Part shown: piece after piece, positions 8,362 through 13,765 of the stretch
Position numbering within the stretch: the first letter of the stretch is position 1
How the letters are laid out: each line of letters starts with the position of its first letter
Source: Calditerrivibrio sp.
GTDB lineage: Bacteria; Chrysiogenota; Deferribacteres; Deferribacterales; Calditerrivibrionaceae
Direction: 5' to 3'
Length of the DNA: 13,810 nucleotides
NCBI GenBank assembly: GCA_020217115.1
Contig: JAIWOA010000100.1
Location: 1-13,810 of the forward strand
The notes under the pieces: generated by a model
Told to the model about the DNA's origin: nothing
Databases searched by the model: none
What the model saw: the letters and a program-made list of their open reading frames with translations, nothing else
Translations under genes and position numbers: made by a program

Positions 8362-9030
8362 CTAGTTTGATATCTTTTGTTCTATTCTCGATCTTATAAA
8401 ATTCCAGCCATTGTGGACATGTCTATCCACAAGGATCTCTACCATGTCAGCATCCCTCTTTGCAAAAGCCTCAATTATCTGCTGATGCTCCTCAAGAACC
8501 TTCTTTATCCTACCAAGCTCAGTAAAGGAATAGGCCGTAACCCTTTTAAATTGTTTATTGAGACTCTCTATAAATTTAATAAGCCTACTATTGTTACTTT
8601 TATCTATAAAAATATTATGAAATTCTGCATTAAGTTTTATGAGGCTAACAACATTTTTGCTCTCAGCATATCTACCCATTTTATCATTAAGTTCACTAAG
8701 CCTTTTAATGTCAAGATCTGTAAGAAAAGCAACAGATAGCTTTGCTGCAAGGGATTCAAGCTTGGTTTTTATTACAAAAATTTCATCTACATCCTTAGCT
8801 GTAATATCAGAAACTACTGCACCTCTCCTTGGAAATATATCAATAAAACCCTCATTCTCCAGCAACCTAAGGGCTTCCCTTATAGGTGTTCTGCTTATCC
8901 CCAGCATTGAAGAAAGCTTAGGTTCGGTAAGTCTCTCGCCAGGTCTTAGACTACCCCTCATTATATAATCCCTGAGTGTTTCAGCTATTTTCTCTGATAG
9001 TGGTGTATTGTCAATATTAATATCTCTCAT
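8362..9030 (-). CDS. GntR family transcriptional regulator, FCD domain (second of a pair)
   Basis: DNA-binding regulator of 222 residues. The N-terminal winged helix-turn-helix spans about 10-75, with the GntR signature ERLTEPKLSSMLGISRTPIREALR (about 38-61) and the wing FPRRGAVV. The rest is an all-helical FCD ligand domain. It keeps the three His expected to bind metal in this family (EFHNIFI, EEHQQII, VDRHVHNGW), so the effector is probably a metal-chelated small carboxylate, by family analogy. It is a clear paralogue of the gene directly upstream, sharing the ISRTPIREALR helix and a C-terminal GWN(F/Y)(I/L)RS(R/K)I. The start ATG has AAGGGG six bases upstream, lying inside the last codons of the first regulator, whose stop is one base away. 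The two are therefore surely co-transcribed and probably made in coupled amounts. Confidence 0.95.
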   Translation of the reverse strand: MRDINIDNTPLSEKIAETLRDYIMRGSLRPGERLTEPKLSSMLGISRTPIREALRLLENEGFIDIFPRRGAVVSDITAKDVDEIFVIKTKLESLAAKLSVAFLTDLDIKRLSELNDKMGRYAESKNVVSLIKLNAEFHNIFIDKSNNSRLIKFIESLNKQFKRVTAYSFTELGRIKKVLEEHQQIIEAFAKRDADMVEILVDRHVHNGWNFIRSRIEQKISN

Positions 9031-9031
9031 T

Positions 9032-9703
9032 CTAAACCCCTTGTATCTTACTCCTTAAATAGTTCCAACCGCTCTCAATATGATATCTAACAGCTTTCTC
9101 AACATATTCTGCATTCCTTTTCCTGAAAGCCTCAATGATTTTATTGTGCTCCAGATATGCCTCTTCTACCCTATCAACCTTTGAGACAAGAACTGATCTG
9201 AATCTCTGAAAATTCTTATTCAACCCCTCCAATATCTCAACAAGTTTTACATTATTAGACATTTTTATAAAGTAGTTGTGGAAAGATATATTGTATTTCA
9301 GGTATTCCTCTACAACCCCATCTCCACCCTTAAAAAGGGAGATAAATTTTTCATTTACAGAGATTAGCTTTTCTATATCTCTATCAGTTATATTTTCTAC
9401 AGCCTGTCTTGCAGCCAGGCCCTCTAAATTAGCTTTTATAGCATAAAGATTGTCGATATCTGAAAGAGTAAGTTCCTTAACAACTGCCCCTTTTCTTGGA
9501 ACAATCTCGATAAAGCCTTCGCTCTCCAGCTGCCTCAAAGCTTCCCTTATTGGTGTTCTGCTTATACCATAAATCTCTGCCAATTTAGGTTCTATAAGCC
9601 TTTCACCATTACCAAAAATTCCCTTGACAATGTCAGACCTAATCCTATCAGCTATCCTTTCTCTCAAGGGCTTACTATCAAGCGTAAAACTGTTTGCCAC
9701 CAT
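9032..9703 (-). CDS. GntR family transcriptional regulator, FCD domain (first of a pair)
   Basis: DNA-binding regulator of about 223 residues and the first gene of a six-gene minus-strand operon. It has a winged helix-turn-helix at about 12-75, with EPKLAEIYGISRTPIREALRQ as the recognition region and a wing PRKGAVV. An FCD domain follows with three conserved His (SFHNYFI, EHNKIIEAF, RYHIESGW). The start is uncertain: GTG at 9709, ATG at 9703 and GTG at 9700 are all in frame around AGGTGG (9711-9706). The ATG is taken because AGG sits five bases before it. A strong promoter (9745-9772) with overlapping GTATAC repeats lies directly upstream, as expected for autoregulation. Similarity to the next gene is extensive (roughly 40-50% identity by eye), suggesting tandem duplication. 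The two could form homodimers with different ligands or heterodimers. Confidence 0.94.
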   Translation of the reverse strand: MVANSFTLDSKPLRERIADRIRSDIVKGIFGNGERLIEPKLAEIYGISRTPIREALRQLESEGFIEIVPRKGAVVKELTLSDIDNLYAIKANLEGLAARQAVENITDRDIEKLISVNEKFISLFKGGDGVVEEYLKYNISFHNYFIKMSNNVKLVEILEGLNKNFQRFRSVLVSKVDRVEEAYLEHNKIIEAFRKRNAEYVEKAVRYHIESGWNYLRSKIQGV

Positions 9704-9721
9704 TACCACCTAATAAAAAAA

Positions 9722-9749
9722 GTATTTTGTATACTGTATACTGTATTAT
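9722..9749. promoter_or_regulatory. Candidate GntR/FCD operator: four tandem GTAT heptamers
   Basis: Four consecutive 7-base units, GTATTTT, GTATACT, GTATACT and GTATTAT, occupy 9722-9749. The two inner units contain the palindrome GTATAC twice (9729-9734 and 9736-9741), one base apart. GTATAC-centred palindromes are typical half-site arrangements for FCD-type GntR regulators. On the minus strand the array runs from inside the -10 box through the predicted start site and into the leader of the first gntR gene, where binding would block transcription. Autorepression is inferred from this position. Confidence 0.6.
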
Positions 9750-9772
9750 ATCTAAATGTACAATATAGTCAA
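9745..9772 (-). promoter_or_regulatory. Sigma70-type promoter of the gntR-gntR-ppx-DUF445-lipoprotein-M3 operon
   Basis: On the minus strand, TTGACT (9772-9767) is separated by 16 bases from a perfect TATAAT (9750-9745). Transcription would begin near 9738, giving a leader of about 35 bases to the first gntR start. The next five genes follow with gaps of at most 8 bases or with overlaps, so this is the only obvious promoter for all six. Confidence 0.75.
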
Positions 9773-9811
9773 TTATTTTTTTTAGATTTAAATAGATTTA
9801 ATAAGAAATAA

Positions 9812-10633
9812 TTAATAAAGAGTTAATCCATCGTAAGCACACACAGTGCCACTAAATTCAGATTTTGCCATCAGAAACATCTCATCTATCATATTGTCGT
9901 TGTATTCAGGGCTATGGTGGAAAAGAACGAAGGATCTTGCGTTGGATTTTTTAGCAATCTCAATACCATGCTTATAAGTGGAATGCCCCCAACCAACCTT
10001 TGATATCCCATCAACCTTACCCTCATAATCTTCAGGGAAATATGTTGTATCATATATTAAATAATCTACATCTTTGGAGAATTCTATCAATCTCTCACTG
10101 GCAGTTTCAGATTGTTCAAAATCGGTGGCATATACAACCGAATATAACTCCCTTGAGATTTTGTAAATAAGAGAGCTATCAGGATGGTTTCCCAATATTG
10201 CATTTACATAAACACTACCGAATTTGTATGTTTTATCAATATCAACAAAACTAAGCTTCAGATTTGCCCTCAAATTCTGGTAAGAAACAGGGAAAAATGG
10301 AGGCTTAAAAAGCTCCTTTAAGAAATCATCAGGGGTATTAAAATTTTCCTTTTTTTCTACAAAAATATTTATAGTTATTTTACTGTTATAAATAGCTTTC
10401 AATATTGGAAGACCTATTATATGATCCCAATGTAGATGGCTAAAAAATATATTGAATTTTCTTATATTCTCAAATTCCTGACTATTTAGCAATGTGATAC
10501 CTGTGCCACAATCAAAAACAATACACTCATCTTCACTCACCGGAGAATACAAACAGGAAGTGTTACCTCCATATTTTCTAAAATTAGTACCAGATACAGG
10601 GATTGTACCCCTACAACCCAATATTTTTATCAC
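9812..10633 (-). CDS. MBL-fold metallohydrolase
   Basis: The 273-residue product is a metallo-beta-lactamase-fold hydrolase with a full set of probable metal ligands: HLHWDH (66-71), His in GNHPDSS (about 151), Asp in ATDFE (about 171) and His in LFHHSPEYND near the C-terminus. The opening LGCRGTIPVSG, YGGNTSC, FDCGTG and the later DTTYFPEDY and GWGHST mark the subgroup related to PhnP, RNase Z and cyclic-nucleotide phosphodiesterases. This subgroup is also found fused or adjacent to bacterial signalling domains. The substrate is probably a phosphodiester, by inference. The start is GTG, overlapping the stop of the upstream HATPase gene as GTGA, with AGGG four bases before. This coupling argues that the two proteins act in one pathway, perhaps making or removing a nucleotide signal. 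Confidence 0.88.
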   Translation of the reverse strand: MIKILGCRGTIPVSGTNFRKYGGNTSCLYSPVSEDECIVFDCGTGITLLNSQEFENIRKFNIFFSHLHWDHIIGLPILKAIYNSKITINIFVEKKENFNTPDDFLKELFKPPFFPVSYQNLRANLKLSFVDIDKTYKFGSVYVNAILGNHPDSSLIYKISRELYSVVYATDFEQSETASERLIEFSKDVDYLIYDTTYFPEDYEGKVDGISKVGWGHSTYKHGIEIAKKSNARSFVLFHHSPEYNDNMIDEMFLMAKSEFSGTVCAYDGLTLY

Positions 10634-11442
10634 TCTACCCTCTTTATCAAAGTAACCTTGTTACCCTTCTTATTGTAGTTTATCTCATTGAAGTACATTC
10701 TTGCTATCAGTATACCTCTACCATGTAGCTTAAAAAGATCCTCTTCAGAATGCACTTTTTTAATTTTTGATGTATCAAACCCTTTACCTCTATCTTCCAC
10801 AACAATCTTAAGGACAGGTTTTTTAAAATACAACGTTATTTTTACCTTTCTGTCTCTATATTTTGGATTATTTAGCCTCTCATCTACAAGATTGTAATAG
10901 CTATCATCCTCAGTAGCCTGAAATTTTTCTTCTCCAGTAATTTCAAGATTACCATGTTCTATAGCATTTGTAATGATTTCTGAAAGTCCTATACGTATTT
11001 TCTGAAGATCGGACAGTTTAAAAAAGTATACAAGGTCTTTTGTTATATTATAAACAATCTTATCTATAGAAAAAATGTTGTTACTGATAAAATAAGTATA
11101 GGAAAATGACTCTAAATTACAAGCACTGCTTATATTGTTAATTACACCACCATTCAATATAACATCTACTAAAAGTTTCAACTGGAGATTACTGACATTA
11201 TTATCAAGGGCATAGTAGGAAGTACCGTAGTCTTGTGGATTGCCAAAAAATGCAACCGGAATTTTGACACCCTTGTAATACTTCGAGAATTCAGCATCGA
11301 GGAGTAATATCCCAAAGGAAAGCTCCATTACATCCACCTGTTCTGTCGACAGATTATGGGAATTAAAACCCTCATCGGCACAGAAAGCTCTTATTGTAGC
11401 ATCCAATTCTAAAGAGTTAGTTTTATAAAAAATAGATTTCAT
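10630..11442 (-). CDS. RsbW-like HATPase (anti-sigma/serine kinase type) with degenerate receiver-like N-terminus
   Basis: The 270-residue product has a C-terminal GHKL ATPase domain (about 125-270): N-box EIITNAIEHGN (about 155-165), G1 EDRGKGFD (about 216-223), G2 GRGILIAR (about 241-248). The acidic linker between N-box and G1 (about 168-198) is typical of HATPase domains in PP2C/anti-sigma phosphorelays. No phosphoacceptor His domain is present, so it is unlike a sensor histidine kinase. The first 110 residues look like a receiver fold (beta SIFYKT, helix, beta FGILLLDAE with Asp49, beta IPVAFFG) but lack the usual acidic pair and Lys. I take this as a degenerate receiver; it is not proven. 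The ATG has no Shine-Dalgarno, and a TATAAT lies six bases upstream, suggesting leaderless translation. An internal ATG (11328) with AGGTGG could give a shorter form missing 38 residues. It is coupled to the MBL gene by a GTGA overlap. Confidence 0.85.
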   Translation of the reverse strand: MKSIFYKTNSLELDATIRAFCADEGFNSHNLSTEQVDVMELSFGILLLDAEFSKYYKGVKIPVAFFGNPQDYGTSYYALDNNVSNLQLKLLVDVILNGGVINNISSACNLESFSYTYFISNNIFSIDKIVYNITKDLVYFFKLSDLQKIRIGLSEIITNAIEHGNLEITGEEKFQATEDDSYYNLVDERLNNPKYRDRKVKITLYFKKPVLKIVVEDRGKGFDTSKIKKVHSEEDLFKLHGRGILIARMYFNEINYNKKGNKVTLIKRVE

Positions 11443-11448
11443 AGTGAG

Positions 11449-11454
11449 ATTATA
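11449..11454 (-). promoter_or_regulatory. -10 box placing the HATPase gene transcript start at its ATG
   Basis: A perfect TATAAT on the minus strand (11454-11449) is followed by CTCACT and then the ATG at 11442. Start sites usually fall 6-7 bases after the -10, so the RNA would begin at or next to the A of the start codon. No Shine-Dalgarno is present. The -35 region is T-rich with no clear match, so the promoter call rests mainly on the -10. Confidence 0.45.
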
Positions 11455-11492
11455 GCAAAGAAATAAAAAAAATAAAACATTTTTTATTACAT

Positions 11493-11520
11493 TTGATTTT
11501 TATAAAAAAAACAATATAAT
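11493..11520 (+). promoter_or_regulatory. Sigma70-type promoter of the phosphomannomutase gene
   Basis: TTGATT (11493-11498), a 16-base spacer and a perfect TATAAT (11515-11520) on the plus strand. The start would be near 11527, leaving a leader of about 35 bases with AGGAGGT at 11548-11554. It is divergent from the HATPase promoter; about 60 bases separate the two -10 boxes. Confidence 0.65.
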
Positions 11521-11564
11521 AAATTTTTAAAATATATCCCAATCAATAGGAGGTCTTTTTGACA

Positions 11565-12983
11565 ATGGACAGAGGTATTTTCAGACAATACGATATCAGA
11601 GGAACTGTCCCTGATACTTTTAATAAAGAGATAGCTGCAAAAATAGGTAATGCTATAGGTATAAAGGCGATTAAAAAATTTTCTAAAAATCATCCATCCA
11701 TCTCTGTTGGTAGAGATGTTAGGTTGTCATCGGATGAGATCTTTGAGGGGCTGATTGCTGGACTTACAGATTCAGGATGTAAAGTTATAAATCTTGGCAT
11801 AGTTCCAACTCCTGTAACGTACTTTTCCTCTGAATTTTTGAAACCAGATGGGTTTATAATGATAACAGGAAGCCATAATCCACCAGAGTATAATGGTCTA
11901 AAGTTTGGACTGGGTAATAATACGATACACTCAGAAGGGATAATAGAGATATATGATCAAATAACCAATAACGATTATTTTATGGCTCCAGTAAGAGGAT
12001 TTATAGAAAAATATAACATAGTTAAAGATTATTTTGAATTTTATGAAAATAGATTTGCAGATCTAAAATCTAAAATTGAAAAAATAAAAAAAATAAAAGT
12101 TGTTATCGATTCGGGGAATGGTGTTGCATCAAAGATAGCACCCATAATTTTTAGAAGCTTAGGTGTTGATGTAGTAGAACTGTTTTGTGAACCTGATGGC
12201 AGATTCCCCAACCATCATCCGGACCCAACTGTGGAAAAAAACTTAATAGATGCGAAAAAGAGTGTAATTGAAAATAGAGCAGATTTTGCAGTAGCATTTG
12301 ACGGTGATGCAGATAGAATAGGTGTTTTAGATGAAAAAGGTGATATAATCTGGGGGGATATACTGCTGTATATCTATGGCAAAGAATTGAAGAAAAGATA
12401 TGAAAAACCCACCATCATAGCAGATGTTAAGGCATCACAGGTTTTATTTGATTCCCTTGAAAAGATTGGTGCCAAAAGTATCATGTGGAAAACTGGTCAC
12501 TCTTTAATAAAAGATAAACTAAAATCTACAAAAGCAGAATTGGCAGGTGAGATGAGTGGACATATATTCTTTTCCGACGGTTATTTTGGCTATGACGATG
12601 CTATCTATGCAGCGGTAAGATTCCTGGAGGTTTATGTCAACAATCTTATAGATGGAGCAATTACAAATACATCAGACCTGGTGAGAGAACTACCAAAAGT
12701 TTTTAATACTCCAGAAATAAGGTTTGAATGCCCTGATGATATAAAGTTTGAATTAGTAGAAAAATTTAAAAATATTTTCAAAAATTACGCATCTGAAGGG
12801 AAATTTGGCATAAAATCGATTATAGATATAGATGGAATAAGGGTAAATTTTCAGAATGGCTGGGGATTACTACGGAGTAGCAACACCCAACCAGTTCTCG
12901 TAATGAGGTTTGAAGCAGATTCCCAGGAGAAGATGAACAGTTACTGCTACCTTTTTGAGGAAGAGCTTAAAAAACTCAACTAA
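11565..12983 (+). CDS. Phosphomannomutase/phosphoglucomutase (alpha-D-phosphohexomutase)
   Basis: Interconverts mannose- or glucose-1-phosphate and the 6-phosphate in the cytoplasm, supplying sugar nucleotides for lipopolysaccharide or exopolysaccharide. All four family motifs are visible in the 472-residue product: the phosphoserine loop TGSHNPPEYNG (101-111, active Ser103), the magnesium loop FDGDADR (245-251), the sugar-specificity loop GEMSGH (328-333) and the phosphate-binding loop RSSNTQP (437-443). The opening IFRQYDIRG and total length fit the AlgC/ManB bifunctional type rather than GlmM. The start is uncertain: a TTG at 11559 lies five bases after AGGAGG, while the ATG at 11565 lies eleven bases after it. 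The ATG is chosen because family members start just before the IFRQYDIRG block. It stands alone on the plus strand with its own promoter. Its TAA stop overlaps the stop of the convergent cytochrome-like gene. Confidence 0.95.
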   Translation: MDRGIFRQYDIRGTVPDTFNKEIAAKIGNAIGIKAIKKFSKNHPSISVGRDVRLSSDEIFEGLIAGLTDSGCKVINLGIVPTPVTYFSSEFLKPDGFIMITGSHNPPEYNGLKFGLGNNTIHSEGIIEIYDQITNNDYFMAPVRGFIEKYNIVKDYFEFYENRFADLKSKIEKIKKIKVVIDSGNGVASKIAPIIFRSLGVDVVELFCEPDGRFPNHHPDPTVEKNLIDAKKSVIENRADFAVAFDGDADRIGVLDEKGDIIWGDILLYIYGKELKKRYEKPTIIADVKASQVLFDSLEKIGAKSIMWKTGHSLIKDKLKSTKAELAGEMSGHIFFSDGYFGYDDAIYAAVRFLEVYVNNLIDGAITNTSDLVRELPKVFNTPEIRFECPDDIKFELVEKFKNIFKNYASEGKFGIKSIIDIDGIRVNFQNGWGLLRSSNTQPVLVMRFEADSQEKMNSYCYLFEEELKKLN

Positions 12984-13309
12984 CCCTCACATGTTTCAGG
13001 TGCCCTACTATCAAGGGAGTGCTCTATCAGGTATTGGTGTATATTTACAAGTTCTTCATCTGTGAGCTTTGATTTCTCTAATTCTCCAGATTTATGAACC
13101 TCTTTTAGTTTCTTCATGTTATTGGCAAAATATGATTCCCATTTGCTGGATGTGTAGCTGTTTGGAACAATCTCAACCCCCTTCTTATGGCACATTTGAT
13201 AACAATTTTTTCTGAATTTTCGCCTACCATCCCTCGTGTTGGCTGCAAAAAGAGAGGTGACAAATACTACAAGAACAAACAGAGCTACTAATTGAACAAA
13301 TTTTTTCAT
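12980..13309 (-). CDS. Small exported cytochrome-c-like protein with CXXXCH motif
   Basis: The 109-residue product begins with a signal peptide: MKKFVQ, a hydrophobic core to about residue 20, then cleavage near FAA-NT (22-23). The mature domain is about 87 residues. It contains CYQMCH (36-41), three residues between the cysteines instead of the two in the standard CXXCH heme site. KLTDEELVNIHQYLIEHS (about 81-98) resembles the C-terminal helix of class I cytochromes c. Possible distal ligands are Met65, His72 or His91, and a third Cys lies near the end (107). If heme is attached the protein would be a periplasmic electron carrier; this is inference. The ATG at 13309 has GGAGG seven bases upstream; an upstream in-frame start at 13345 would put 12 residues before the signal and is unlikely. 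Promoter at 13348-13376. It stands alone, convergent with the mutase gene. Confidence 0.82.
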   Translation of the reverse strand: MKKFVQLVALFVLVVFVTSLFAANTRDGRRKFRKNCYQMCHKKGVEIVPNSYTSSKWESYFANNMKKLKEVHKSGELEKSKLTDEELVNIHQYLIEHSLDSRAPETCEG

Positions 13310-13347
13310 AATAAAACCTCCACAAAGATTAAATAAAAGATACACAG

Positions 13348-13376
13348 TATATATTTCAATTTTACATTTTAATCAA
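13348..13376 (-). promoter_or_regulatory. Probable promoter of the cytochrome-like gene
   Basis: On the minus strand, TTGATT (13376-13371), 17 bases, then TATATA (13353-13348). A TATACT two bases further on is a closer -10 match but gives a 19-base spacer. The start would fall near 13341, leaving a leader of about 30 bases before the ATG at 13309. Confidence 0.45.
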
Positions 13377-13434
13377 TACTTTTTAATAAATTTGTGGTTA
13401 CTATTTTAAAATGTCACATGATGGTTTTATTTAT

Positions 13435-13440
13435 TATAAT
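13435..13440 (+). promoter_or_regulatory. -10-like box upstream of the transposase remnant
   Basis: A perfect TATAAT on the plus strand, 40 bases before the ATG at 13480. No convincing -35 lies 16-18 bases upstream; the best candidate is the weak TGTCAC at 13412-13417. It may be a weak promoter or chance in AT-rich DNA. Confidence 0.3.
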
Positions 13441-13443
13441 CTC

Positions 13444-13471
13444 CTTCTTAAGACCAAATCACTTAAGAAAG
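13444..13471 (+). repeat. Inverted repeat (hairpin) in the leader of the transposase remnant
   Basis: CTTCTTAAG (13444-13452) and CTTAAGAAAG (13462-13471) pair through eight perfect base pairs, plus a closing C-G pair across a one-base bulge, around a nine-base loop. The right arm runs directly into the GGGGGTG ribosome site (13471-13477), so the stem could hinder ribosome access. It could equally be an operator, or a subterminal repeat of the degraded element. No T-tract follows, so it is not a terminator. Confidence 0.55.
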
Positions 13472-13479
13472 GGGGTGTC

Positions 13480-13707
13480 ATGGGAAAACAATACCTTATG
13501 TCGGAGGAGGATATGATTGGATACACAGTTCTGAATAATGTAATCTCCGGGTTTATAAGTCTAAAAGAGGCTACGGACATTCATGGTATTAGCTATAGAC
13601 AGGCTATAAGATTAAAGAAAAGGTTTATGGACGGACTTTTAGAAAACAGCCTCAGAACTCCTCAATTTAAAGATGAGATCATAGGTCTAAGAAAAACAGT
13701 TTATTGA
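13480..13707 (+). pseudogene. Decayed N-terminal fragment of an ISNCY-like transposase (HTH domain)
   Basis: A 75-codon frame with a strong ribosome site (GGGGGTG, three bases before the ATG). It encodes a helix-turn-helix like the N-terminus of ISNCY-type transposases: MSEEDMIGYTVLNNVISGFI, then ISLKEATDIHG, then ISYRQAIRLKKRF. Full transposases of this group are over 400 residues. The frame ends KDEIIGLRKTVY, and the codons past the TGA read DFTP. Together they match the family pattern (E-x-I-I-x-L-x-K-x-x-Y-x-D-F-x-P) across the stop, so the TGA probably arose by mutation. More stops and a shifted frame follow to the window edge. The stretch between the helix-turn-helix and that motif also looks shortened. 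It could still be expressed as a small DNA-binding protein. The family assignment is from memory of the pattern, not from a search. Confidence 0.6.
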
Positions 13708-13736
13708 GATTTTACCCCATAGTAATGAAGTGTGAC

Positions 13737-13765
13737 TTGATTATAGAAATAAGATGTTGTATAAT
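13737..13765 (+). promoter_or_regulatory. Strong sigma70-type promoter pointing out of the right edge
   Basis: TTGATT (13737-13742), exactly 17 bases, then a perfect TATAAT (13760-13765). Transcription would start near 13772, leaving 39 bases of transcript in the window with no convincing ribosome site or open frame. The target gene or RNA lies to the right. The remainder of 13708-13810 holds only the decayed continuation of the transposase fragment. Confidence 0.6.

Noticed and set aside
8377..8968. Two plus-strand open frames opposite the second gntR gene
   Set aside because: Both are antisense shadows of conserved helix-turn-helix and FCD coding sequence, with no ribosome site or recognisable motif.
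9757..9762. TGTACA palindrome in the gntR promoter spacer as a fifth operator unit
   Set aside because: It is out of the seven-base phase of the GTAT array and lacks the central TA of GTATAC. Chance is likely in such AT-rich sequence.
11487..11693. Minus-strand open frame spanning the divergent promoter region and the mutase start
   Set aside because: It crosses the mutase promoter and ribosome site and has a low-complexity Phe/Tyr/Ser product, with no evidence of translation.
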